From contig CAJTLJ010000006.1 of NCBI GenBank assembly GCA_910577475.1, forward strand, positions 81,323-145,322: a DNA stretch of 64,000 nt, in the 5' to 3' direction. The notes beneath the pieces were generated by a model, which had not been told where the DNA came from, made no database searches, and saw only the letters and a program-made list of their open reading frames with translations. The position numbers and the translations under genes are program-made. The stretch comes from an uncultured Alistipes sp. Its GTDB lineage: Bacteria; Bacteroidota; Bacteroidia; Bacteroidales; Rikenellaceae. Of this stretch, positions 16,811 through 24,490 are shown one piece after another. Each line of letters begins with the position of its first letter. Positions within the stretch are counted from its first letter, which is position 1.

Positions 16811-16884
16811 TGTCACCTTGAGCGGAGCGATAGCGGAGTCGAAAGGTCTCGAGTTCGCCGAACATTCGCCGCTGCGATTCGCAC
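16811..16884. repeat. MITE-like repeat, element 3, truncated
   Basis: Left arm and part of the centre only (TGTCACCTTGAGCGGAG to GATTCGCACG). The right arm is missing; a C9 tract and then the 3' end of the minus-strand lipoprotein gene follow. Confidence 0.65.
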
Positions 16885-16910
16885 GCCCCCCCCCTGCATT
16901 TGGAGGGGGA

Positions 16911-17357
16911 CTATCGTTTCCGGTAGGTGGCTTCGTTGTAGTATTCGTAGCCGTATTCCGGCTCTTTCGAGCGGAAGACGAGAACCATTGCGTCGGGGGT
17001 GATGGCCGCCACCTGATATCTCTCCGTGTCGCCGCTCTCCGGATAGTCGATGCAGAGCGTTTGTGCGGCAGGGTCGTATGCCCAGCCAATCGACGTGGAG
17101 GAGCGGTACGCCTCTCCGTCGTAGCGTTCGCAGTACTCGTAAGTACCCGTGTGGTCGCCTTTGAAAATATAGGTCTCGTCGTAGTCGGGCGATTTCGAGT
17201 TCCACTCTTCGAAGTGTCCGTCGTAGACTTCGTAGCCGACCTCTTTCGTCAGTTCCCAGGCGGTGTCGGAGAGATAGTCCGGGGTGCTTTGCGGTTCGTC
17301 GGAGTCGGAGCAGGCGAAGGCGAAGAGCAGGGCGGTGAAGATCAGCAGTTTTTTCAT
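16911..17357 (-). CDS. Small lipoprotein, lipocalin-like
   Basis: 148 aa. The signal peptide MKKLLIFTALLFAFAC ends at a lipobox Cys16, followed by SDSDEPQ, an acidic tether suggesting surface exposure. The mature part (DTAWELTKEVGYEVYDG, then DETYIFKGDHTGTYEY, QTLCIDYPESGD) has the strand pattern of short lipocalin-like or DUF-type single-barrel lipoproteins. The start at 17357 is fixed by the signal peptide; longer frames upstream run antisense through the barrel gene. It follows the barrel gene by 29 nt on the same strand. Confidence 0.8.
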   Translation of the reverse strand: MKKLLIFTALLFAFACSDSDEPQSTPDYLSDTAWELTKEVGYEVYDGHFEEWNSKSPDYDETYIFKGDHTGTYEYCERYDGEAYRSSTSIGWAYDPAAQTLCIDYPESGDTERYQVAAITPDAMVLVFRSKEPEYGYEYYNEATYRKR

Positions 17358-17386
17358 GATTATTCTGTGTTTAAGAGTTTCCTGGG

Positions 17387-19114
17387 TCAGAACACGCATT
17401 TTACGCCGGCGGTGAAGGCGGCGCCGTGGAGCGGGTAGCCGGCCCACTCGTAGAGCCGTTGGGCGGCCAGGTTGCGACCCTCGGCGAAGAGGGTCACGCG
17501 GCGTGATACCCGATAGTCGGCATGCAACCGGAGGTCGACCGTGATGGGAACCTCGTAGGTCGAGAATCGCCCGGCGGGCGGGGTCTCGGGCCGGGTCGTC
17601 ACGGCGATCCTCGTCCAGTAGCGGGTGCTGACCAGACGGGCCGAGGCCCCGATCGAGAACCGCCGGTGGTCGTACTGCATGCTGAGGGTCGTTTCGAGCG
17701 CCGGCAGCCCTCCGCCGAGTTTGTGTTCGCCGATCCGGGCCGTGAAGTCGTGCATGAATCCGCGCACCTCCCAGTCGATCCGGAAATCGCGGGCCGGGCG
17801 CCAGTTGAGTTCGCCGCCGATGACGGCCGTGTTGCGGCGTGCCTGCGCTATGCCGAACTGAAGGTAGTTGTCCGCCGCCGTTTCGGCCTGCGGAAAGTTC
17901 AGCCCGTACCAGTAGCGGGCGTTCTCGATCCAGCTCATGCCGATGAAAATCCGGTAGGCGAAGCGGTTGCCGGCGTTGCCCGAGACGCCGAAGCGCAGGT
18001 TGTAGTCCACCGTGTTCTTCGGCAATACGAATCCCGTGACGATGTAGGGATTTTCGCGGATCAGCGTCCGGAAATCGTTGCCCTCTACCTGGCCGTCGAC
18101 CTCGACGAAGGGGACGAAGGCGCCGTTGCCGACGTTGAAATGCAGCCGCAGGTAGGGGAGCAGGTAGTGGAACGGATTGTGTTCGGCCGAGGTCGTGATG
18201 CGGCTGTAGGCGTAGTCCAGCCCCGCCTCGGCATCGACCGTTCGCGAGGTGAAGGCGTAGCGCAGGGAGGCCGTGGCGGTGTAGGAGGAATAGCTGCTCA
18301 AACCGCCGGCACCCCACGAGCCGTCGAAGAGGGCCCGGATGCGCAGCTGGTGTTTGCGGAAACGGAACCCGATTCCGGCCTCTCCGCCCCCGTCGATCTG
18401 CCGGGCGTCGGTCAGCGAGAGGGCTTTCGAGTCGTCGTGCAGAAAGGTGCCGTAACCCTCGATGTTGAAATTGACTTTGCGGTCGTCGAAGTAGTCGTCG
18501 CCGATCCGCACCCGGATGCCGGCCTCGCCGAACCGGACGGGGCTGCCCGCCATCGGGTCCTCGCCGGTCTGCGAGGCGCCGTAGCGGTGGTGAATGCGGT
18601 GGTCGTACCACACCGTGCCCTCCAGCATGTGCCGTCCCAGGTAGCGGCCCGCCGCCGCTCCGATACGGTTGGTCGTCCGCAGGGAGTTGAGCCGCTGGCC
18701 GGCGTCGTTGCGGATCTTTCCGTACTCGCCGTCGTGGTTCAGGCTCAGCAGGGCGTAACCGATGTCCGGATGCTGGGTGGAGAGGTAGAGGTCGGCTACG
18801 CTGTTGAGCGGATAGCCTGCCCCGACCTTCAGGTAACAGGGGGTGGGCCGGTTGAACTCCCAGTAGGTGACCGTAGCCGGTCGGAAGGTGTGGGCGGTCA
18901 GGTGGGTGTCGAACGAACGGGGCTCGACCGTGTAGTCGATGTCGGGACGGATCTTCACCGTGTCGGTGCGGTCGGGGGCGATGGCCAGCTTCGAGGCGGG
19001 GGCCACCTCCGGCAGGTAGCTCTTCGACACCTCGACCTGCTTCTCGACCTGGGCCGTCGCCGCAAGGGGCAGAAGCGACAGCAGCAGGGTCCGGATGGTT
19101 TTCTTTATCATCAT
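17387..19114 (-). CDS. Outer-membrane beta-barrel protein (TonB-receptor-like, no plug seen)
   Basis: 575 aa. A signal peptide (MMIKKTIRTLLLSLLPLAATAQ) precedes VEKQVEVSKSYLPEVAPA, then beta-strand-rich sequence to the end (FTAGVKCVF), with terminal Phe as in many outer-membrane barrels. Homologous genes are often labelled TonB-dependent receptor, but I see no plug domain or TonB box and the length is short. Its ATG overlaps the stop of the upstream 993-aa TPR gene by 4 nt, so the two are translationally coupled and likely work together. Confidence 0.75.
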   Translation of the reverse strand: MMIKKTIRTLLLSLLPLAATAQVEKQVEVSKSYLPEVAPASKLAIAPDRTDTVKIRPDIDYTVEPRSFDTHLTAHTFRPATVTYWEFNRPTPCYLKVGAGYPLNSVADLYLSTQHPDIGYALLSLNHDGEYGKIRNDAGQRLNSLRTTNRIGAAAGRYLGRHMLEGTVWYDHRIHHRYGASQTGEDPMAGSPVRFGEAGIRVRIGDDYFDDRKVNFNIEGYGTFLHDDSKALSLTDARQIDGGGEAGIGFRFRKHQLRIRALFDGSWGAGGLSSYSSYTATASLRYAFTSRTVDAEAGLDYAYSRITTSAEHNPFHYLLPYLRLHFNVGNGAFVPFVEVDGQVEGNDFRTLIRENPYIVTGFVLPKNTVDYNLRFGVSGNAGNRFAYRIFIGMSWIENARYWYGLNFPQAETAADNYLQFGIAQARRNTAVIGGELNWRPARDFRIDWEVRGFMHDFTARIGEHKLGGGLPALETTLSMQYDHRRFSIGASARLVSTRYWTRIAVTTRPETPPAGRFSTYEVPITVDLRLHADYRVSRRVTLFAEGRNLAAQRLYEWAGYPLHGAAFTAGVKCVF

Positions 19115-22092
19115 GGCTGATTCATTTTTGCGATTCGGGAGCGGGCCTCGGCGACGATGCCGTCGTCGGCCGGCGAATAGCCGTCGGCTACGCTCTGATA
19201 GGTGGCGCGTGCCTGGAAATTGTCCCCCTGCTTGAGGTAGAGGTCGCCCAACAGCAGGTAGGCGCGGGCCAGCCAATAGTTGTCGGGCGAGGGCATGTCG
19301 GCGAAGTCGAAGATCATCTTCTCGGTCGTCTTGTCGTCGCCCGCGCGGAACTTCGACTCGATGACGCGGTACATCGCTTCGGCCCCCTCGGCCGTGCGGA
19401 CCTCCTGGCGCAGCTGTTCGTAGAGCGCCAGCGCCTCCTTTTCTTGTCCGCGTTCGCGCAGGATCGAGGCCCGGGCGAAGCGGAGCCGACGCAGCGCTTC
19501 GGGGGTGGCCTCTTTGCGACTCTCCACGACGTCGCCCGCCGCAAGGATCGCCTCCCGGTCTCCGGCGGCGAGCAGCGCTCGGACGTAGCGCTCCAGCGCC
19601 GCGCCGCGCTCCCGCTCGGTCGGGGCGCACTCGCTCAGCCGTTTGTCGGCCTCGGCGGCGGTGGCGTAGCGCTTTTGGGCGAAGGCCGCCTCGGAGAGAC
19701 GCTCCAGCGTCCCGAGGGTGTACTGGTTCTGCCCCTGGGCGGCGAGCTGTTCGAGCGTCTCCAGCTCGCGAAGCTCCTCCCCGGAGGTGCGGTAGCAGGT
19801 GCCGAGGTAGTAGAGGGCGTCGGTGAGGTAGGCCCCCTGCGGGAAGCTCTTCACGTAGCTGCGCAGCGAGCGGGCGGCATCCTCGGTCCGGTCGGCCAGG
19901 TAGAGCGAGCGGGCGGCGGCGAAGCTCAACGAGTCGCGCGAGCGGGCCGAGAGGTCGCCGTTTCCGCTCCGCTCGGCGTAGGCGAAATAGCCTTCGGCAT
20001 TGCCGTCGGCGACGTAGAGTTCGCGGATACCTTCCAGCGCACCGCGAGCCTCGGACGAGGTGGGGGCTGTCTGCACGACCCGGTCGTAATACTCCAGCGA
20101 CCGCTTCCGGTCGCCCAGATTGGCGTAGATCAGGCCCAGGTCGGAGAGGGCCGACGTGCGGTGCGGCGAGTGGGGATACTGCCCGACGAACCGTTCCAGC
20201 ACGGCGGCGCTTTCGCGGTACTGCTCCAGCCCGAGGTGGGTGCGCCCCAGTTCGTAGGCCGCTTCGGCGGCGTAGTCGCCCCGGTCGGCCGCGACGATGG
20301 CCCGCAGCGCCTCGATCTTGCGTGCCGGCTGTCCCAGGATGCCGAGCATCAGGGCGCGCCGGTACTGGGCGTAGTAGCGCGGAGTGCGGTCGCTCGCGGC
20401 GGCGGCCGTGTAACACTGGAGCGCCTGCTCGAACCGGCGGGTGGCGTAGTGGACGTCTCCGCGGCGGTTCAGGGCGTCGGCCCGGTAGTCGTCGTCCGCG
20501 GGGTAGAGCTTCAGAAAGCGGTCGAACTGCTCGCCGGCGGCCGGCATCTGCTTGCGGAGGAAGCGGCAGTAGCCCAGATTGTAGTAGGCCAGCGCATATT
20601 CGCGCTCCGTGCGGGGAGCCCGGCTCAGGAACCGTTCGTAGAGCTGTGCGGCCGTGTCGTAGCGCCCCTTGCCGAAGGCGATTTCGCCCTGCCAGAAGGT
20701 TGCCAGCGCCACGTAGCGGGGGCTGATGCCGATGGCAGCCGACTCCTGCAGGTCGCGCTGCGCCCCCTCGGCATCGCCCTGCTCGTAGCGTTTCAGCGCC
20801 CGGAAATAGGTGATTTTCTGCAGGGCGGCCCGCATCTCCGCGTCGGGATCGGGCAGGCTCCGGATCGCCTGGTAGGCGGCGTCGTAATCCTCGGAGTTGT
20901 AGTAGGCGGCGGCCAGCAGGATGCGGGCCTCGCCCAGCCGCGGCGAGCGGGGGTAGGAAGCTACGTATTGCCCCAGGATGTGAATCGCCTCGCTGAAGCG
21001 TCCCCCTCCGAGCTCGTATTGCAGTTTGCCGTAGTTGAAGAGGGCGTCTTCGGCGATTTCATCGTTCAGATGGCGGTCGGTCGCCATGGCGAAGGCCTGC
21101 ATCGCCTCCCGCTTGCGCCCCTGACGCAGGTAGCAGTCGGCCAGGTGGTAGGCGGCGTTCTGGGTCAGGGCGTCGTCCGCTCCGCAGACGCGTCGCAGCG
21201 CCTCGGCGGCCGCGTCGCAGCGGGCCAGCCGATAGAGCGAGAACCCCTCGATGTAGGTGATCTCGCGCCCCTCCTCGCCCTCCGCCTGCCGGTAGGCCTT
21301 CACATAGTCGAGCGCCTTTTCGTAGTTTTCGGTGTGGAAATGGGCTTCTGCCATCATGCGCAGCAGGTCCCGCTGCTGCCGGGGCGAGGCGGTGCGGATC
21401 AGCGCGTCGCCGTGGTCGAGGACGTAGGCATAGTTCCGCTGCCGGAACTCCAGCTGCAGCAGGTAGAAAGGGGCCACGGCCCGGTAGACTTCGCTCCGCA
21501 TCAGCCGCTCGAATCCCGTTCGGGCCTTTGCATAGTCGCCCCGCGTGTAGTCGATGTAGGATTTGTAGTAGAGGGCGTGGTCGCCGTATTCGCAGCGCGG
21601 ATCGATCCGTTCGAAGTAGCGGTAGGCTTCGTCGTAACGGTCGGAGGCAAACTCCAGATAACCCCGCCGGATGTCGTATTTCGTCCGGTTGCCGGCGTCG
21701 AGGGCGCGGTAGTCGGTCGTCTCGAAGGTCTCGAGGGCTTTGTCGTACCGGCCCGCGGTGCAGTAGTAGGAGGCGCGGGCGAACCGCACGTCGTTGGCGC
21801 GGAACGATCCGGGATGGCGCTTCTCGTAGTCGAGCAGGGCGGTCTCGGCGTCGGGCCGTCCCAGTTCGACGGCGCAGACGGCCAGGTAGTAGTCGATCTT
21901 TTCGCGGGTCGTCGGGTCGCCGGCTTCGGCCTGGGCGCGCAGCAACTCGTGCCGGGCGTCGGCCCAGTGTCCCCGTTCGAAGAGGTCTACGCCCCGCCGG
22001 TCCTTGTCGTCGGCCGGGGTTTCCTGCGCCCGGACAGAGGCGGACAGAAGTATGAGAATCAGCGCTGAAAGCGCGAACGGATGTTTTCGCAT
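19111..22092 (-). CDS. Exported tetratricopeptide-repeat protein (993 aa)
   Basis: The signal peptide MRKHPFALSALILILLSASVRA is followed by about 20-25 TPR-like helical hairpins covering almost the whole length (for example RRGVDLFERGHWADARHELL, ALYYKSYIDYTRGDYAKART, LAYYNLGYCRFLRKQMPAAG). No lipobox is seen, so it is probably periplasmic. TPR superhelices bind peptides or partner proteins; overlap with a beta-barrel gene suggests an accessory or scaffold for that barrel. It resembles in size the TPR proteins that work with Bacteroidetes envelope machines, but nothing here proves a type IX secretion role. The promoter box is at 22116-22123. Confidence 0.85.
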   Translation of the reverse strand: MRKHPFALSALILILLSASVRAQETPADDKDRRGVDLFERGHWADARHELLRAQAEAGDPTTREKIDYYLAVCAVELGRPDAETALLDYEKRHPGSFRANDVRFARASYYCTAGRYDKALETFETTDYRALDAGNRTKYDIRRGYLEFASDRYDEAYRYFERIDPRCEYGDHALYYKSYIDYTRGDYAKARTGFERLMRSEVYRAVAPFYLLQLEFRQRNYAYVLDHGDALIRTASPRQQRDLLRMMAEAHFHTENYEKALDYVKAYRQAEGEEGREITYIEGFSLYRLARCDAAAEALRRVCGADDALTQNAAYHLADCYLRQGRKREAMQAFAMATDRHLNDEIAEDALFNYGKLQYELGGGRFSEAIHILGQYVASYPRSPRLGEARILLAAAYYNSEDYDAAYQAIRSLPDPDAEMRAALQKITYFRALKRYEQGDAEGAQRDLQESAAIGISPRYVALATFWQGEIAFGKGRYDTAAQLYERFLSRAPRTEREYALAYYNLGYCRFLRKQMPAAGEQFDRFLKLYPADDDYRADALNRRGDVHYATRRFEQALQCYTAAAASDRTPRYYAQYRRALMLGILGQPARKIEALRAIVAADRGDYAAEAAYELGRTHLGLEQYRESAAVLERFVGQYPHSPHRTSALSDLGLIYANLGDRKRSLEYYDRVVQTAPTSSEARGALEGIRELYVADGNAEGYFAYAERSGNGDLSARSRDSLSFAAARSLYLADRTEDAARSLRSYVKSFPQGAYLTDALYYLGTCYRTSGEELRELETLEQLAAQGQNQYTLGTLERLSEAAFAQKRYATAAEADKRLSECAPTERERGAALERYVRALLAAGDREAILAAGDVVESRKEATPEALRRLRFARASILRERGQEKEALALYEQLRQEVRTAEGAEAMYRVIESKFRAGDDKTTEKMIFDFADMPSPDNYWLARAYLLLGDLYLKQGDNFQARATYQSVADGYSPADDGIVAEARSRIAKMNQP

Positions 22093-22115
22093 GGCATCGT
22101 CGATTGTTTCACGGG

Positions 22116-22123
22116 CAAATATA
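22116..22123 (-). promoter_or_regulatory. -7 box (TATATTTG) of the TPR operon
   Basis: TATATTTG on the minus strand matches TAnnTTTG, 23 nt upstream of the ATG at 22092. Confidence 0.55.
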
Positions 22124-22209
22124 CGAAAAAAACGCGAAAGGGGAGGAGGTGTCGGGAACGATTGTTGCTTTGACGGGTGGAGTATTCATTTCAAAAAATC
22201 GAAAAACCT

Positions 22210-22617
22210 ATGACTGAAACGGTAACCATTCGGCTGGATGACGAGAACGATTTCCGCCTGACCAGCCACGAGAATTATTGGGCCCTGAACCCGAAGGAGC
22301 TCCTGCTGCTGTCGGCCGCCAAGTGCGCCGGCCTGACGCTGCTCTCCTTTCTGAAGAAGGACCGCACGGCCGTGAAGGGGCTGGAGCTGACCGTGTCGGG
22401 CGTGCTGTCGACCCCGACCTTGATGCCCGAGAGCGTCTTCTCGAGCTTCAACGTGATCTACAACCTGGAGTGCACCACCCTCGAGGAGCAGACCCGTCTC
22501 TCGCGGATCGTGACCCTGACGCACGACAAGTATTGCGGCCTGATGCGGATGCTGCGTATGATCGCTCCCGTCGAGCGCGAGATCGCCGTGGTGAGCACCG
22601 AATCGGCCTTCGCCTAA
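22210..22617 (+). CDS. OsmC family protein
   Basis: 135 aa. Layout of the OsmC/Ohr family: N-terminal strands, then NPKELLLLSAAKCAGLTLLS with the first conserved Cys, and a second Cys in THDKYCGLMRML. In this family the Cys pair reduces organic hydroperoxides, though many OsmC-like proteins lack a proven substrate. The ATG at 22210 (MTETVTIRL) is preferred to an in-frame ATG at 22177, whose extra residues do not look conserved. It is divergent from the TPR operon and converges on the Cys-rich gene with a terminator between. Confidence 0.85.
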   Translation: MTETVTIRLDDENDFRLTSHENYWALNPKELLLLSAAKCAGLTLLSFLKKDRTAVKGLELTVSGVLSTPTLMPESVFSSFNVIYNLECTTLEEQTRLSRIVTLTHDKYCGLMRMLRMIAPVEREIAVVSTESAFA

Positions 22618-22630
22618 GGCGGAGCGGACG

Positions 22631-22663
22631 AGAAAAGAGGATCGCTGCTGCGGTCCTCTTTTT
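22631..22663. terminator. Bidirectional terminator between osmC-like and Cys-rich genes
   Basis: Stem AAAAGAGGATCG/CGGTCCTCTTTT with loop CTGCTG and T/A tails on both strands. It serves both converging genes. Confidence 0.85.
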
Positions 22664-22679
22664 CGGTGCGTGCGGCCCG

Positions 22680-22937
22680 TCAGCGGGTCGGCTCCTCGGC
22701 GTGGATGTCGCAGGCCGAACAGTTGCCCGAGCAGCCGGCGTCGGTGCAGTCGGCCGTGCCGTCGTCCGAGCGGGTCTCCTGCACGGCGCAGCGGATTCCC
22801 AGCCGCTGCATGTTCTTGTTGGTCGCAATTTCGGAGTCGATGTCGTGGCCTTTGATCATCAGCGTGAGCGACATGCCGATCACGAACAGCAGGACGGCCC
22901 CCAGGGCGCAGAGAAATACGATCAACCAGTTCGCCAT
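22680..22937 (-). CDS. Small Cys-rich single-pass membrane protein, NqrM-like layout
   Basis: 85 aa. One N-terminal membrane helix (MANWLIVFLCALGAVLLFVIG, about residues 4-27) is followed by a conserved-looking MIKGHDIDSEIATNKNM stretch and a Cys-rich tail: Cys at GIRCAVQE, then CTDAGCSGNCSAC. The layout resembles NqrM (DUF539), a maturation factor for the Na+-NQR complex that has one helix and a Cys motif. That relation is my inference. A four-Cys cluster could bind Fe or Fe-S. The start is supported by a complete -33/-7 promoter. It converges on the osmC-like gene and is divergent from trkA. Confidence 0.75.
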   Translation of the reverse strand: MANWLIVFLCALGAVLLFVIGMSLTLMIKGHDIDSEIATNKNMQRLGIRCAVQETRSDDGTADCTDAGCSGNCSACDIHAEEPTR

Positions 22938-22967
22938 AATCGTTACTTGAAATAAAACGGTTAAAAT

Positions 22968-22998
22968 TTTGACTTTCCGCCACAAATATATACATTTG
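22968..22998 (+). promoter_or_regulatory. trkA promoter (-33 TTTG, -7 TACATTTG)
   Basis: TTTG at 22968-22971 and TACATTTG at 22991-22998, 19 nt apart. The leader to the trkA ATG is about 115 nt. It overlaps the divergent promoter of the Cys-rich gene. Confidence 0.7.
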
Positions 22999-23014
22999 TA
23001 GGGTATTTTGCAAA
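22983..23014 (-). promoter_or_regulatory. Promoter of the Cys-rich membrane protein gene
   Basis: On the minus strand TTTG (23011-23014) and TATATTTG (22983-22990) are 20 nt apart. The two divergent -7 boxes abut with no gap. Confidence 0.7.
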
Positions 23015-23120
23015 ATTGCGGCCAAAGGATGCCGTTCGGTCGCGAAGTCCGTTTTTTCGGGCCGGAGCGGCCGGGATCCGGCCGAATACGTACAGGATAA
23101 AGGAGAATGAGTTTACGACC

Positions 23121-24461
23121 ATGAGAATCGTGATAGCCGGAGCGGGTGAGATGGGCAGTCACCTGGCCAAGATGTTGAGCGGAAACGGACATGACATAAC
23201 CATCGTCGACAAGGACCCCAAGGCGCTCGACGTGGTGGGTTCGCTGGCCGACATCATCACCGTCGAGGGCGACTCGACCGCCTTCGCCACCCTGCGCAAG
23301 GCCTCGGTGCGCAAGTGCGACCTCTTTATCGCCGTCAACCACGAGGAGAACGACAACGTGGTGGCCGCCACGCTCGCCAAGCAGCTGGGGGCGAAGAAGT
23401 CCATAGCCCGCATCGACAACGAGGAGTATCTGGAGCCCAACAACAAGGAGATCTTCATCGAGATGGGCATCGACTACCTTTTTTATCCCGAGAAGGTGGC
23501 CGCCTCGGAGGTCATCAACCTGCTGGGCCACACCTCCACCACGGAGTACGTCGACTTCTCGAGTGGCAAGCTCTCGCTGGTGGTCTTCAGGCTCGATCCC
23601 GCTTCGTCGCTGATCGGCCGCAAACTCTCGGGCTTCTCCGAGGAGGAGGGGCTGCTGGCCTACCGCACGGTGGCGATCAGCCGCGGCGGGCAGACCATCA
23701 TCCCCCGGCCCGACGAGTGCTTCATGGGGGGCGATACGGTCTACGTGATTGCGCGGCAGGATGCCGTGCGCGAGGTGATGGAGTTCTCCGGACAATCCTC
23801 CATCGAGATCAAGAACATGATGATTCTGGGCGGATCGCGGATCGGCATACAGATTGCTTCTGCCTTGCAGGACGACGTGAACGTGAAACTGGTGGACTAC
23901 AGCGCCGACTGGGCCTATCGGCTGGCGGAGGTGCTGGAGCGCACGCTCATTATCAACGAGGACGGCCGCAACACGGAGGCGATGATGGAGGAGGGGCTCT
24001 CGAACATGGATGCTTTCGTCGCCGTCACCGGCCGCAGCGAGACCAACATCCTCACGGCCATGCTGGCCAAGCGGCTGGGGGTGAAGAAGGTGATTGCCGA
24101 GGTGGAGAATATGAACTACATCAACCTGGCCGAGAGCATCGGAATCGACACGATCATCAACAAGAAGCTGGTGACGGCGTCGAACATCTTCCGGTTCACG
24201 ATGTCGACCGACGTACAGGCCATCAAGTGCCTTACGGGCAGCGATGCCGAGGTGCTGGAGTTCATCGTCAAGCCCAACTCGCCCGCCACGAAGAGCCGCA
24301 TCCGCGATATGGATTTCCCGGACGACGCCATCATCGGCGGCATCGTGCGGGGCGACAAGGTCTTCATCGCGGTGGGGAATACCGAGATCAACGCCTACGA
24401 CCGGGTGGTGGTCTTCGCCATGCGGGGCTCGGTGGGCCGGGTAGGGTATTACTTTAATTAG
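23121..24461 (+). CDS. trkA: Trk-type potassium uptake regulatory subunit TrkA
   Basis: 446 aa cytoplasmic, NAD-binding gating subunit of TrkAH/KtrAB-type K+ uptake. It has two RCK_N-RCK_C units: the first begins MRIVIAGAGEMGSHLAKML (GxGxxG dinucleotide loop), the second near residue 235 (MMILGGSRIGIQIA). The ATG at 23121 starts exactly at the Rossmann strand, and AAGGAG lies upstream, which is unusual for this group. The membrane subunit gene trkH is not adjacent; a GH3 gene follows after 29 nt. Confidence 0.93.
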   Translation: MRIVIAGAGEMGSHLAKMLSGNGHDITIVDKDPKALDVVGSLADIITVEGDSTAFATLRKASVRKCDLFIAVNHEENDNVVAATLAKQLGAKKSIARIDNEEYLEPNNKEIFIEMGIDYLFYPEKVAASEVINLLGHTSTTEYVDFSSGKLSLVVFRLDPASSLIGRKLSGFSEEEGLLAYRTVAISRGGQTIIPRPDECFMGGDTVYVIARQDAVREVMEFSGQSSIEIKNMMILGGSRIGIQIASALQDDVNVKLVDYSADWAYRLAEVLERTLIINEDGRNTEAMMEEGLSNMDAFVAVTGRSETNILTAMLAKRLGVKKVIAEVENMNYINLAESIGIDTIINKKLVTASNIFRFTMSTDVQAIKCLTGSDAEVLEFIVKPNSPATKSRIRDMDFPDDAIIGGIVRGDKVFIAVGNTEINAYDRVVVFAMRGSVGRVGYYFN

Positions 24462-24490
24462 AAACGATCAGAAATTCGAATTACGGGCTT

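Larger units (their letters stand above)
16363..16910. other. Gene-free region filled with repeats
   Basis: 548 bp between converging genes. It contains two complete and one truncated copy of a ~136-bp inverted-arm repeat, a further fragment at 16454, two copies of a 26-nt palindromic repeat, and a C9 tract. Open frames here lie within the repeats and do not look like genes. Confidence 0.8.

Noticed and set aside
16381..16884. Repeat cluster as a CRISPR array
   Set aside because: Units are ~130 bp with inverted arms and conserved interiors, not short repeats with unique spacers; no cas genes are present.
16885..16895. C9 tract as a phase-variation switch
   Set aside because: It lies between the truncated repeat and a gene 3' end, not in a promoter or coding start, so length change would have no clear effect.
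17387..20416. 1009-codon minus-strand frame extending the barrel gene upstream
   Set aside because: The extra N-terminal part is an alternative frame of the TPR gene. A signal peptide at 19114 and the ATGA overlap define the real start.
19111..22092. TPR protein as a type IX secretion component (PorW/SprE)
   Set aside because: No lipobox, no neighbouring por/gld/spr genes and no T9SS C-terminal domains on the exported proteins of the window.
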